64,000 nucleotides of DNA from assembly GCA_049692255.1 (NCBI GenBank), contig JBAVOR010000025.1, positions 20,985 through 84,984 on the forward strand. The letters are read 5' to 3'. The position numbers and the translations under genes are program-made. The notes beneath the pieces are model-generated. The model had not been told where the DNA came from. It did not search any database and saw nothing but the letters and a program-made list of their open reading frames with translations. Shown here one piece after another: positions 1 to 8,669 of this stretch. The first letter of the stretch is position 1, and the number at the start of each line of letters is the position of its first letter. This DNA comes from JBAVOR01 sp049692255 (GTDB lineage Bacteria > Babelota > Babeliae > Babelales > JACPOV01).

Positions 1-906
1 ATCTGCATGACGCACAATTTCGTTTTTAGTAGATGGATCAAATCCAACAACAGGAGGTACGTCAAGCGGTGATGGCAAGTAGTCGATGACCGCATCGAGC
101 ACGAGCTGAACACCTTTATTCTTAAATGCGGTTCCACAAAATGCAGGGACCACTTTAAGCGCAAGCACACCTTTACGCAATGCTGCTTTAACTTCAGGAA
201 TCGAAATAGGCTCTTCGTTTAAAAATTTTTCTGCTAATGCTTCATCAAAATCACATGCTTTTTCAATAATCAGCATACGCTTTACTTTTACTTGCTCAGC
301 ATATTCTGCAGGAACTGGATGCTCTTGCATGGTCACGCCGCGATCATCTTCGCTAAACGTGATCATTTTTTCTTCAAGCAAGTCGATAATAGCATTAAAC
401 TCATCGGACATGCCAACTTGAATTTGCATGGCAACAGCATTAACACGTAATTTTTGGTTAATATCATTCACTACGCGATCAAAGTCAGCACCAATACGAT
501 CGAGCTTGTTGACAAAAATAATGCGCGGAACTTTATAACGAGACGCTTGGCGCCACACCGTTTCCGATTGTGGTTGTACGCCAGCAACACCACAGAAGAC
601 CCCGATCATACCATCAAGTACGCGCAGAGAACGCCCTACTTCAATAGTAAAGTCAACGTGACCCGGTGTATCAATAATATTAATATGGCAATTCTTCCAG
701 AAACAAGTGGTAGCCGCAGAAGTAATGGTAATACCTCGCTCACGCTCTTGTTCCATCCAGTCCATGACCGTTTCACCTTCATGAACTTCACCAATTTTAT
801 GCGTTACCCCGGTATAAAACAGAATACGCTCAGTAACCGTAGTTTTTCCGGCGTCAATATGGGCAGCGATACCTATATTCCGCAGTTTCTTTAAATCTTT
901 ACTCAT
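1..906 (-). CDS. fusA: Elongation factor G, N-terminal 302 codons (cut by window edge)
   Basis: This encodes the ribosomal translocase EF-G, a GTPase that moves tRNA and mRNA after each peptide bond. The gene runs off the left edge in frame, so domains II-V are not visible. The G domain is intact: P-loop AHIDAGKTT near residues 15-23, the switch I motif ERERGITI, the switch II motif DTPGHVDF, and the guanine-specificity motif NKLD. The ATG at 906-904 is chosen because GAGGGA lies about 7 nt upstream, while the ATG at 910 meets a stop after three codons. It follows rpsG by 17 nt in the classical rpsL-rpsG-fusA order. Confidence 0.96.
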   Translation of the reverse strand, partial: MSKDLKKLRNIGIAAHIDAGKTTVTERILFYTGVTHKIGEVHEGETVMDWMEQERERGITITSAATTCFWKNCHINIIDTPGHVDFTIEVGRSLRVLDGMIGVFCGVAGVQPQSETVWRQASRYKVPRIIFVNKLDRIGADFDRVVNDINQKLRVNAVAMQIQVGMSDEFNAIIDLLEEKMITFSEDDRGVTMQEHPVPAEYAEQVKVKRMLIIEKACDFDEALAEKFLNEEPISIPEVKAALRKGVLALKVVPAFCGTAFKNKGVQLVLDAVIDYLPSPLDVPPVVGFDPSTKNEIVRHAD

Positions 907-923
907 ACATTCCCTCTATCGAC

Positions 924-1427
924 TTACCACGCAAAATGAGAGAATGCACGGTTTGCTTCAGCCATTTTATGAACATCTAATTTTTTCTTAAATGCGCCGC
1001 CACGCCCTTCGCCAGCTTCAAACAGTTCGTTCGCCAGCTTCACGCCCATAGCAGTACGCGCATCCATAGAACGATCTGAGCGAGCAGATGCCGCTTGAAT
1101 CAGCCAACGCATACCCAACGAAAGCGCACGGTTCGACTCAACTTCCATAGGAATTTGGTAGACACTACCCCCAACACGACGCGGGCGCACTTCTATCAAA
1201 GGAATAATTTGATCGATTCCTTTTTGAAAAAGCTGCAAGCCTTTTTCTTCGCTATTACCTGACTTTTTGATAAGAATATCAATCGCATCATACACAATAG
1301 CGCGTGCTACGTTTTTTTTGCCGCGCCACATTACCACATTAATCAGCTTTTGTATTAACGGAGATTGAAAGCGCTCATCTACGCCAATATCTCTGCGATA
1401 AGAAACAACTTTTTTACGTCGTGCCAT
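924..1427 (-). CDS. rpsG: 30S ribosomal protein S7
   Basis: S7 nucleates assembly of the 3' domain of 16S rRNA and contacts the E-site tRNA in the small-subunit head. The 167-residue product begins MARRKKVVSYRRDIG and carries the family signature EVRPRRVGGSVYQIP in the middle and the RSMDARTAMGVKLANEL helix near the end. It is about ten residues longer than the usual 156; the extra length sits inside and at the C-terminus rather than in a doubtful start. It is the middle gene of the str operon, 25 nt after rpsL and 17 nt before fusA. Confidence 0.96.
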   Translation of the reverse strand: MARRKKVVSYRRDIGVDERFQSPLIQKLINVVMWRGKKNVARAIVYDAIDILIKKSGNSEEKGLQLFQKGIDQIIPLIEVRPRRVGGSVYQIPMEVESNRALSLGMRWLIQAASARSDRSMDARTAMGVKLANELFEAGEGRGGAFKKKLDVHKMAEANRAFSHFAW

Positions 1428-1452
1428 GTCTTAATACCTTTTGTTCAACTAT

Positions 1453-1824
1453 CTATTTAGGTTTTTTCGCGCCATACAACGAGCGACTTTGTTTTCTATT
1501 TTCTACACCAGCACAGTCTAATGCGCCACGAACCACATGGTATTTAACACCAGGCAAATCGGGAACACGGCCACCACGAACCAACACCACGGAGTGTTCT
1601 TGCAAATTATGTCCTTCACCAGGAATATATGCAGTCACTTCGATACCTGTTGACAACTTTACACGGGCTACCTTACGTAAAGCAGAGTTTGGTTTTTTAG
1701 GCGTCGTAGTAAATACGCGCGTACAAACCCCACGTGATTGAGGAGCACCCTTTAGAGCAGGGCTTTTCGATTTATAGCGAACTTTCGTTCTTCCAGTTTT
1801 GGACAATTGATTAATGGTAGGCAT
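1453..1824 (-). CDS. rpsL: 30S ribosomal protein S12, with Pro in place of the conserved Lys of the streptomycin loop
   Basis: S12 sits at the decoding centre and controls accuracy. The 123-residue length and motifs (TTTPKKPNSALRKV, EGHNLQEHSVVLVRGGRV, DLPGVKYHVVRGALD) are those of the family. Lys43 (E. coli K42 without Met) is kept, but the residue equivalent to E. coli K87 is proline: the codons read R-V-P-D-L-P-G instead of R-V-K-D-L-P-G. The next Asp, the site beta-methylthiolated by RimO in other bacteria, is present. This is the first gene of rpsL-rpsG-fusA; the promoter should lie in 1825-2097, but no convincing -35/-10 pair was found there. Confidence 0.97.
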   Translation of the reverse strand: MPTINQLSKTGRTKVRYKSKSPALKGAPQSRGVCTRVFTTTPKKPNSALRKVARVKLSTGIEVTAYIPGEGHNLQEHSVVLVRGGRVPDLPGVKYHVVRGALDCAGVENRKQSRSLYGAKKPK

Positions 1825-2097
1825 AATTAGCGGGATCCCAACTTAATCAGGTTAAGGTATATACATCACATCTTAATTTGTTTAAACACGCATTAACAAC
1901 AACCAGAACGGTTTTTTTGTCGTGCAGCTTTACATTAAACTCTTTGGAAACTTAATGATTGTAGTAGTAGTTTAAACTTTTTTCTCATTTTTTCAAGAAC
2001 CAATCAATGTCTACGCTCCAGAGAATGTAATAGACTGAAAAAAAATGATCGGTATTATTAATAGCAAAACAGTATAACCTTTTTTTAAGGAGCTTCT

Positions 2098-3189
2098 ATG
2101 AACTCAGCTATTCTTACCATGTATGCCAAACTAAGCGCACTCGGCATGCAGTTCTTTTTTATTTCAATTGGAATATTGGGCATAGGATTCTTAATTGGGT
2201 TTCACGAGTTCGGCCATTTTCTCTTCTGTAAGCTCTTTGATATCGCAACACCAACATTTTCTATTGGCATGGGACCGCAAGTGCTCAAGAAAAAGTTAGG
2301 CCAGACAGAGTTCGCCCTTTCGGCAATTCCTATGGGCGGGTATGTGGAAATTGAACCCGCTTCATTTAATAAAAAACCATGGATTCAAAAAATGCTCGTT
2401 ATAGCTGGCGGCATTCTTTTTAACATGCTTTTTGCATACGTAGCGCTATCCGCACTTTTTTATGCAGGAATGCCCCAAACTGCTCTTACTTACCCCTATC
2501 ACGCCACGACAGTGATCGAACAAGTAAGAGATGACTCCCCCGCACAAACGATTGGCTTGGTCAACGGAGATACTATCGTTGGATATAACGGAATCAGTTC
2601 CCCTCGTTCGACGGAACTGATCGAGTACATTCGCTCTCACCCCGCTCAATCGATCACTCTTTCGATTATTAAAGACAATGCCAGCGAAGCTACTACCCAA
2701 ACGGTAACTATTGGCAGCAAAGAATTACCATGCGCAGTCGGTCAACCAGCGCAAACGATTGGCTACCTTGGCATCGAATTTGCTATGAGACGGTACGGCT
2801 TTATTCAATCGATTCATCACGGCATCAGCACTACCCATACCCTTATGATGCAAGTATTGGCAGGTTTTAAAGCGATTGTTGCCAAGAAGGCAGTAGGGCA
2901 GCTCGGCGGACCGCTCATGGTTATTTTCCAGACGGTCAAAGGGGCAGAAAAAGGAGCGCTGTTCTTCTTATTTTTGCTGGCGTTTATTAGCGTAAACCTC
3001 GCTGTGCTTAACATTTTACCTCTACCCATCATGGATGGCGGTCAAGCGCTATTAATTACGATCGAATCGATTAAAGGATCACCGCTGTCTGAAACCATTA
3101 AAACGTATATTCAGTACGCTTCATGGCTTCTGGTATTAGCACTCGTAATTACGCTGAGCATTAAAGATATGATTTTCTTCTGTAAATAG
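2098..3189 (+). CDS. rseP: Site-2 intramembrane zinc metalloprotease, RseP/M50 family
   Basis: M50B proteases cut membrane-embedded substrates such as anti-sigma factors and leftover signal peptides. The product has the zinc motif HEFGH at residues 36-40 inside the first membrane segment, a PDZ-like domain around residues 125-205 (start of it rich in VRDDSPAQTIGLVNGD), and the C-terminal third-ligand motif NILPLPIMDGG. It has one PDZ domain rather than the two of E. coli RseP. AAGGAG lies 6 nt before the ATG. It is a lone gene, not next to dxr, cdsA or bamA as in many bacteria, and it converges on the gene at 3266-3931. Confidence 0.93.
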   Translation: MNSAILTMYAKLSALGMQFFFISIGILGIGFLIGFHEFGHFLFCKLFDIATPTFSIGMGPQVLKKKLGQTEFALSAIPMGGYVEIEPASFNKKPWIQKMLVIAGGILFNMLFAYVALSALFYAGMPQTALTYPYHATTVIEQVRDDSPAQTIGLVNGDTIVGYNGISSPRSTELIEYIRSHPAQSITLSIIKDNASEATTQTVTIGSKELPCAVGQPAQTIGYLGIEFAMRRYGFIQSIHHGISTTHTLMMQVLAGFKAIVAKKAVGQLGGPLMVIFQTVKGAEKGALFFLFLLAFISVNLAVLNILPLPIMDGGQALLITIESIKGSPLSETIKTYIQYASWLLVLALVITLSIKDMIFFCK

Positions 3190-3190
3190 T

Positions 3191-3244
3191 TAAAAAAACA
3201 GATCAGGGAGCATGATACCACCTTCGTAACACCCGCTCCCTGAT
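3191..3244 (-). terminator. Intrinsic terminator for the 3266-3931 gene, usable from both sides
   Basis: A 10-bp stem (3202-3211 with 3235-3244, ATCAGGGAGC against GCTCCCTGAT) encloses a 23-nt loop. Read on the minus strand, it is followed by seven T (3192-3198). It lies between two convergent genes, so it could also block read-through from rseP, although the plus-strand side lacks a T-run. Confidence 0.75.
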
Positions 3245-3265
3245 AAATACAACTTGTATAGTTAC

Positions 3266-3931
3266 TTAGTCGAGCTTATCTTTCTTAGGCTCTTCCAAAG
3301 ATTCTAGCACTTTCTCAAGATTATTTTTTTGTGTTAACTTTGTCCTCTTCAAATTCTCATAATGTTCTAAAAACTCTTTCATACATTTCGAACAGTTTGT
3401 CACCTGTTCAGTGAGTTCGCCTAAACTTTTAGGGTTACTGTGCTGAATAAGTGATTCGCAACGTTCATTATTAGAGCGCCAAGAATAAGTTGGAAGCATT
3501 TCAGTTTTTGGCTCTATAGCATGAAAATATTTACCCAATAAATTACATTGACACTTATAATTAATATCCATCCCAGCCAAGTCAGCTATGTGTTTTTGTG
3601 CCGGTGTTTTTGCTGTTGCACATGTTTCTTTTAACGCAACTAATGTACCTAACACCAAACAATCCATGCCATTTGCCAGGTTTTTCTTAAACTGCGGCTT
3701 TGCTGTTTCTCTTTGTTGTTTTGTTTGCTGTTCTTTTTGTTTTGTTTGCAAGAACGTCTTTATCTTATTGCTAAAAAAAGAAAATTGACGCGCTTGCGTA
3801 TTCATTGCGCTCGTAAAATTACGCGATAAACGGTTTGAAATTTGCGTTAATGATCGCTGCATCATTGGTTGTGTTACCGTTGCTCCTAACGTCATACTTA
3901 CGATGAGCGTTGTTGATAATAGCTTACTCAT
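3266..3931 (-). CDS. Exported protein of unknown function, Cys-rich C-terminal half
   Basis: I do not recognise this family. The 221-residue product starts with a signal peptide (MSKLLSTTLIVSMTLGATVT), continues with a Gln/Lys-rich, probably helical segment (KEQQTKQQRETAK), and ends with a charged tail (EEPKKDKLD). The second half has paired cysteines, CQC near residue 129 and CSKC near 186, with several histidines, which could bind metal or form disulphides. It has a strong ribosome binding site (GGAGG, 8 nt before ATG) and its own near-consensus promoter. The zinc-finger proteins at 13.2-14.3 kb also have CxxC pairs, but I cannot align them convincingly. Confidence 0.8.
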   Translation of the reverse strand: MSKLLSTTLIVSMTLGATVTQPMMQRSLTQISNRLSRNFTSAMNTQARQFSFFSNKIKTFLQTKQKEQQTKQQRETAKPQFKKNLANGMDCLVLGTLVALKETCATAKTPAQKHIADLAGMDINYKCQCNLLGKYFHAIEPKTEMLPTYSWRSNNERCESLIQHSNPKSLGELTEQVTNCSKCMKEFLEHYENLKRTKLTQKNNLEKVLESLEEPKKDKLD

Positions 3932-3973
3932 GAAATAACCTCCAGGTATGAGTATTTTGATATATTTACAAAT

Positions 3974-4002
3974 AGAATAAATAAAAAAAACGGTTGTGTC
4001 AA
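3974..4002 (-). promoter_or_regulatory. Sigma-70 promoter for the exported protein at 3266-3931
   Basis: On the minus strand TTGACA (4002-3997) and TATTCT (3979-3974) are separated by 17 nt, 43 nt before the start codon. Confidence 0.75.
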
Positions 4003-4030
4003 TCGCCCCATCAGATGGAGTACCCCTGAA

Positions 4031-4065
4031 AATAATAAAAATAGCCGTGATTTCTCACGGCTATT
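4031..4065 (-). terminator. Intrinsic terminator after rplM
   Basis: An 11-bp stem (4040-4050 with 4055-4065) with a four-base loop is followed on the minus strand by TTTATTATT. It ends transcription directly after rplM, so no rpsI is co-transcribed. Confidence 0.85.
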
Positions 4066-4092
4066 TAATTTCTTAAGTAAAGCAGCGGATGC

Positions 4093-4521
4093 TTATCGCA
4101 CTTGCGCTTGGTGCGGGTGTTCATTCCCGGCATATACGCGCAGCTTTTCAATAACTTGTCTGCTCAATTTTGATTTTGGCAACATTCGTTTTACTGCCAA
4201 TTTCACTAATTTTGTTGAATCTTTTTTGTGCACTTCTTGTGCCGTTTCTGTTTTGTAACCACCCATCCAGCCAGAGTAACGGTCATAGATTTTACCTTGC
4301 CATTTGTTACCAGTAAGCACAATATCTTGTGCGTTGATTACAATGACATAATCTCCTGAATCGGTATGTGGTGTATAGGTAGCCAAAGTCTTACCACGCA
4401 ATGAGTTTGCAATCTGTGTAGCAAGGCGACCCAATATTTTGCCACGCGCATCAATCACTATCCAGCGAGGCGCGCGTTGTTCATTTTTTAAAACAAATGC
4501 TTTATTTAAATCTCGACTCAT
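4093..4521 (-). CDS. rplM: 50S ribosomal protein L13
   Basis: L13 is an early-assembly protein of the large subunit. The 142-residue product has the family signatures WIVIDARGKILGRLAT near the N-terminus, the YTPHTDSGDYVIVINA segment and the C-terminal KLRVYAGNEHPHQAQ. In most bacteria rplM is followed by rpsI (S9). Here a strong terminator follows 27 nt after the stop and the next gene is unrelated, so rpsI must be elsewhere. A possible -10 element (TATACT, complement of 4574-4579) lies upstream without a clear -35. Confidence 0.96.
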   Translation of the reverse strand: MSRDLNKAFVLKNEQRAPRWIVIDARGKILGRLATQIANSLRGKTLATYTPHTDSGDYVIVINAQDIVLTGNKWQGKIYDRYSGWMGGYKTETAQEVHKKDSTKLVKLAVKRMLPKSKLSRQVIEKLRVYAGNEHPHQAQVR

Positions 4522-4660
4522 GAAGCGATTCCTTGAAAAAGAAAGGATTTATCGGTAGATGCTCTTAGAAAAAAGTATAACTTTAACTTTAACAGTTTTA
4601 TAATAGCCTAAAAACCACGTAGGGTCAAACACCATTATACTACATCTTTTTTCGAAGCAT

Positions 4661-4690
4661 TTGAATTCAAAATGCAATACCTGTTATAAT
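4661..4690 (+). promoter_or_regulatory. Promoter of the NhaC-type antiporter gene
   Basis: TTGAAT (4661-4666), an 18-nt spacer and a perfect TATAAT (4685-4690) predict a start of transcription near 4697. That places the ATG at 4701 almost at the RNA end and favours the ATG at 4746 as the real start. Confidence 0.7.
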
Positions 4691-4745
4691 AGAGGGCACA
4701 ATGAAGATACGCAGATTACCATTCACATTTAAGCAAGGGATTGAG

Positions 4746-6344
4746 ATGAAACATTCATGGGTAACACTGCTCCCCCCCACTATCGTACTCGTATGCTCTT
4801 CGCTCACCAAACGGGTCTCCTTTTCTTTATTAATGGGCATTACCAGTGCTGCATTAATCGTTTCTCATTTTTATGTGCCGGGAACGGTTGCCATCGCTAC
4901 TGCTCGCATTTTTAATGAAATAATTGACCCCGCCAACATGCTCACCAATGCCTTTTTATTGCTTTTGGGCATGATTATTACCCTGATGAACTTAACCGGC
5001 GGCACCTACGCATATGGGGTATTGCTGCAAAAATGGCTCAAAACTGCCCGACATGCAAAACTTTCAAGTATCGCTTTATCTTTGTGCTTTATGATTGATG
5101 ACTTTTTTAGCAGCCTAACGGTTGGCTGTATCATGAAACCGCTGTTTGATACATTTCATATACCACGGGTTAAATTAGCATATTTGATCGATTCATTAGC
5201 AGCTCCCATGGTTATTATTATGCCTTTTTCTACCTGGCTTGCCATGATACTCATGCAACTGCATAAAGCAGGCATACACGAAGAGATGGCACAACACCCC
5301 CTTATCATTGCCGATCCATTTTTAACCTATTTACGCGTAATTCCATTTATTCTGTACTCATTCGCTTGCCTGGCAACCGTATTTTTCATTTCTTACTTTT
5401 CTATCTCGTATGGCCCTATGGCGGCACAAGAGGCGATAGCTCATGAAACAGGCAACCTTTTTGGCGGAAAATCTCCACTCAAAGAAACGGTTAGCATTGT
5501 CACCCCCACAGGGTCTATTATCGACTTCGCTTTCCCCCTTATCAGCCTCATAACCTGCTGCGTTGCTACTATCTTGCATGATGGTAACTCTACGGTATTT
5601 GGTGGCACCAACGGAGTGTTGGCTGCAGTACAGCAGGCAAATATTTTCTGGGCCCTCTTTTTTGGGGCTGCTATTTCATTTGTCATAAGCTTTTGTTTTA
5701 TGATCTTTCGCAAAAAAATGGGTGTTTTTGCATTAGTAGAAACGGTTCGTGGTGGTTTCGACCTCATGTGGACCTCTATCGTAACCCTAGTGCTTGCCTG
5801 GACCTTTAGCAGCATGCTCCGTACCGATCTTTTTGTCGGCTCTTACCTGGCACAAAGCCTAACGGGAACCATAGCTGGCTGGTTGCTCCCTGCCCTCTTT
5901 TATTGCGCTTCTCTTATTACCGCTATTGCCACCGGTTCTTCTTGGGGAACCATTGCAGTTATGGTGCCTATCGCGGTGCCCATGTTGCCTCCTTTCTTTG
6001 GCATAGCTACCCCTGCCACCCCTGAAACAATTGCCATGGTATACCCGGTCATTGGTGCGATATTTTCTGGCGCTGTTGCCGGAGACCATGTTTCCCCTAT
6101 AGCTCCTACATCGATTATGTCTGCCACCAGTGCTGGCTGTTATTTGACCGACCATATCGTTACCCAATTACCATACGCCATACCCGCCCTCGTTAACACG
6201 GTTATAGGGTATCTGGCTATTGGGCTTATGCTGCACAACAGCTACTCTCTGTGGCAATCCTGGGCCGGCGGCATGGCAACTGCCCTTATAGGGACTATTC
6301 TCTGTATTAGCATTGCCAATCGCCTCGCGAAAGAACGTGCATAA
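4746..6344 (+). CDS. nhaC: Na+/H+ antiporter, NhaC family
   Basis: NhaC-type carriers exchange sodium for protons across the inner membrane. The 532-residue product is almost entirely membrane segments (about 11-12) and contains the family motif GSSWGTIAVMVPIA around residue 400, plus a second conserved acid-rich region GAVAGDHVSPIAP. The ATG at 4746 (AGGGA six nt upstream) is preferred over the in-frame ATG at 4701, which adds 15 residues but lies at the predicted transcript start. It is a single gene with its own promoter. The substrate is inferred from the family; related members carry malate/lactate instead. Confidence 0.85.
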   Translation: MKHSWVTLLPPTIVLVCSSLTKRVSFSLLMGITSAALIVSHFYVPGTVAIATARIFNEIIDPANMLTNAFLLLLGMIITLMNLTGGTYAYGVLLQKWLKTARHAKLSSIALSLCFMIDDFFSSLTVGCIMKPLFDTFHIPRVKLAYLIDSLAAPMVIIMPFSTWLAMILMQLHKAGIHEEMAQHPLIIADPFLTYLRVIPFILYSFACLATVFFISYFSISYGPMAAQEAIAHETGNLFGGKSPLKETVSIVTPTGSIIDFAFPLISLITCCVATILHDGNSTVFGGTNGVLAAVQQANIFWALFFGAAISFVISFCFMIFRKKMGVFALVETVRGGFDLMWTSIVTLVLAWTFSSMLRTDLFVGSYLAQSLTGTIAGWLLPALFYCASLITAIATGSSWGTIAVMVPIAVPMLPPFFGIATPATPETIAMVYPVIGAIFSGAVAGDHVSPIAPTSIMSATSAGCYLTDHIVTQLPYAIPALVNTVIGYLAIGLMLHNSYSLWQSWAGGMATALIGTILCISIANRLAKERA

Positions 6345-6397
6345 TATTTTCTGTCTGAAATGTCGCTAAGGCTATTTTTCAGGTTTGGGCTATATTT

Positions 6398-6426
6398 TTG
6401 ACAAATAAGCATAAGTTGGCTATAGT
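6398..6426 (+). promoter_or_regulatory. Near-consensus sigma-70 promoter
   Basis: TTGACA (6398-6403), a 17-nt spacer and TATAGT (6421-6426) lie 37 nt before the start codon of the small exported protein at 6464. Confidence 0.8.
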
Positions 6427-6463
6427 AAGAGAGTAAATATGACTTTTAATGGAGGTCCATCTT

Positions 6464-7036
6464 ATGAACTTTAAACAATTTTTATTCTTCGTAGCAGCAA
6501 TGCTTCCCGTAACAACATTGCTCCAGGTGACTCCTGTTATCGCAGGACCAGAAAAAGCCTTGGAAACAGGATTGTTGTACGCGCAAAAAGTAGCAGATTA
6601 CACACAAATAGTACAAGCATCGCAAAACGCAGCAGCAACAGTTGCTGCCGGAGAAGCACCAAAAATCAATCAAAAAATTATTTCGCTAGCATTTTCTGAT
6701 GCTAAGGGGTTCTGGTTTGGCGCACTGGGGTTCGGCGCAGCTACTGTTCTGGTAGCCACCCTAACTCATGTATACCAAAAATATAGGGCCAATATCGATC
6801 ACACCACAAGCACTGCCATTACCCAAACTACTCAACAACAGGCTAAACAGAGCAGTTTCATACGAGCCCAGCTTTCAGACAAGGCACAATTTTGGGGAAC
6901 TCTAGCAACTATTGGCCTCGGCGTTGCCGCCTATCAGATGGGTCAAAAAGCAATGGAACACACCAGTTCTATGTTAAGTTTATTCATTCGTGACGGATAC
7001 CTGTGTGGCGATGTATGGCGAGCATGGCGAGCATAA
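6464..7036 (+). CDS. Small exported or membrane protein of unknown function
   Basis: I do not recognise this 190-residue protein. It begins with a signal peptide (MNFKQFLFFVAAMLPVTTLL, cleavage likely after VIAG) and has two further hydrophobic stretches, around residues 80-100 (FWFGALGFGAATVLVATL) and 142-162 (FWGTLATIGLGVAAY), so it may stay in the membrane as a two-span protein. The ATG at 6464 is preferred over 6449 because GGAGGT (6451-6456) is then 7 nt upstream. It is a monocistronic unit with its own near-consensus promoter and bidirectional terminator. Confidence 0.8.
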   Translation: MNFKQFLFFVAAMLPVTTLLQVTPVIAGPEKALETGLLYAQKVADYTQIVQASQNAAATVAAGEAPKINQKIISLAFSDAKGFWFGALGFGAATVLVATLTHVYQKYRANIDHTTSTAITQTTQQQAKQSSFIRAQLSDKAQFWGTLATIGLGVAAYQMGQKAMEHTSSMLSLFIRDGYLCGDVWRAWRA

Positions 7037-7055
7037 AAATTTCTCTCTAAAAAAC

Positions 7056-7088
7056 AAAAAAGAGCCGCGTAAAAACGGCTCTTTTTAT
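7056..7088. terminator. Bidirectional intrinsic terminator
   Basis: A-tract, stem AGAGCCG (7061-7067), short loop, CGGCTCT (7076-7082) and a T-run. The symmetric A/T flanks allow it to end both the 6464-7036 gene and, on the other strand, the aminopeptidase P gene. Confidence 0.85.
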
Positions 7089-7116
7089 TTGTTCTTACAT
7101 TACTGTTCAAGCGCCC

Positions 7117-8520
7117 TTATCCAATTGCTTCTTCTTCTTCACAGCAATCACCATCGCAACAGTTATTGTCTTGGTCTTCATTTTCATCATCATCTTCTTC
7201 ATCTTGAGAGTAATCCATAGAATGGACACCATCTACAAATGCTTCCAACTCTTCTACCGTTTTTGGTAATGCTTCACTGAGGCATTCGACCCCATCTTGC
7301 GTTACCCGGTAATTATCTTCTATGCGAATGCCCAGCTGCTCAGCAGCAATGTAAATACCTGGTTCAATGGTAATCACATCGTTGACTGCTAGCGGCTGAT
7401 TATAGTCACCCACGTCATGCACATCTAATCCGAGGTAATGGCCTATGCCATGGAAGAAATATTGATCATAGCCACCCTTTTCCTTTAAAAAAGCACAGGC
7501 TAAATGATACAGCGATTTTTCAGGGACTTTGGCGTTAGAAAGCCAGTAGCCTGGTTTGGCGATCGACGCAATATATTCTTGCGTTTGTAGCACAATTTCA
7601 TACACCTCTTTTTGGCGATCAGTAAATATGCCCGAAACAGGGTAAGTACGGGTTAAATCAGCACAGTAGCCATTAAATATGGCACCAACATCTACCACCA
7701 CCAAATCACCATCTTCCATGGTGCGCATATGATCGTGATAGTGCAAAATAGTGCTATGCGGCCCCGATGCAACAATTGACGGGAACGCTGCACGTGCCCC
7801 TGCACGCATAAATTCCCCCTCGATAGCGCCATGCACTTCCATTTCAGTGGCGTGGTGCTCGATAAACCGAACCGCTTGCAATTGGCCCATCATGGTAATG
7901 CGTATCGCTTCTTGCATCGATTCTAGTTCATATGCAGATTTTGATCGTCGCAACTCACCTATAACACCAGAAATATCGATCCATGCAGATTCTAACGCAG
8001 GAACAAAAATAGTAAGCTTATTTATCAGCAGTTGTTGATCAATAGCAGTAGCAGTGCTCACCGGCCGCACTGTGTATAGTTTCTTACCCGCCTGCACCTG
8101 GATTTGCAAGTCTTGCAATAGATGACTATATGCCTCGCGTGGGGCCAATAAAGAAATGGTATACCCTGGCTGTGCTGAACCAAGGTACGCAATGGTATCT
8201 ACACCGTTCGTTGCTTCTTGGCTTTCGTCAGGAGCTAACACTCCCGCCATCCACTGCGAACGCGGCTTGGTAAATTGGGGAACATACACCGTCGTTGTTT
8301 CAGTTGCTAGATCGACCGTCATGATTACGCCCGGCTCCCGAATACCGGTCAAATAATAGAATGTACCATCTTGACGGAACGATTCATGTTCGCGTTCAAA
8401 ACTAGCACATAATACAATGAGCCCATCTGAACTATTATTGTTTGACGCAATAATGGCATTTTTTAATTGATTACGCCGCTCTTGGTATACGGCAGGAGAA
8501 ACTTGCTCAAAATATGGCAT
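7117..8520 (-). CDS. pepP: Xaa-Pro aminopeptidase (aminopeptidase P, M24B) with an acidic CC-rich tail
   Basis: Aminopeptidase P removes the N-terminal residue before proline using two metal ions. All five ligand motifs of the pita-bread fold are present: VVDVG, ADLTRT, FFHGIGHYLGLDVHD, ITIEPG and IRIEDNY, preceded by an N-terminal creatinase-like domain. The ATG at 8520-8518 (AAAGGA 9 nt upstream) gives 467 residues; upstream in-frame starts have no ribosome binding site. The last ~30 residues are unusual: a run of Asp/Glu with the doublets NCCDGDCCEEEE, absent from family members I know, possibly binding metal. It is transcribed alone, divergent from the gene at 8670. Confidence 0.93.
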   Translation of the reverse strand: MPYFEQVSPAVYQERRNQLKNAIIASNNNSSDGLIVLCASFEREHESFRQDGTFYYLTGIREPGVIMTVDLATETTTVYVPQFTKPRSQWMAGVLAPDESQEATNGVDTIAYLGSAQPGYTISLLAPREAYSHLLQDLQIQVQAGKKLYTVRPVSTATAIDQQLLINKLTIFVPALESAWIDISGVIGELRRSKSAYELESMQEAIRITMMGQLQAVRFIEHHATEMEVHGAIEGEFMRAGARAAFPSIVASGPHSTILHYHDHMRTMEDGDLVVVDVGAIFNGYCADLTRTYPVSGIFTDRQKEVYEIVLQTQEYIASIAKPGYWLSNAKVPEKSLYHLACAFLKEKGGYDQYFFHGIGHYLGLDVHDVGDYNQPLAVNDVITIEPGIYIAAEQLGIRIEDNYRVTQDGVECLSEALPKTVEELEAFVDGVHSMDYSQDEEDDDENEDQDNNCCDGDCCEEEEAIG

Positions 8521-8601
8521 AACGAAGGGTCCTTTCATAGCAAATAATTTTGTATTGAGTATAGCCTTTGCGTGGGCAAATGAATAGCTTTCACCAAACC
8601 C

Positions 8602-8631
8602 TTTACTTTTATTTCTAAAAGAAATTATAAT
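8602..8631 (+). promoter_or_regulatory. Promoter of the small Cys-rich exported protein
   Basis: TTTACT (8602-8607), 18-nt spacer and TATAAT (8626-8631) precede the ATG at 8670 by 38 nt. It lies in the gap between divergent genes. Confidence 0.55.
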
Positions 8632-8669
8632 CATAGTATGCAAAATACCCTCACAAAAAAGGAATCGAT

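Noticed and set aside
1825..2097. Riboswitch or L-protein leader upstream of rpsL or rseP
   Set aside because: The region is A/T-rich with short runs and no paired stems of note or aptamer motifs.
5441..6167. Long frames antisense to the NhaC gene
   Set aside because: They lie inside a clear membrane-protein gene, have no ribosome binding sites and have a composition (for example GRGGRGSY stretches) typical of antisense of membrane-protein codons.
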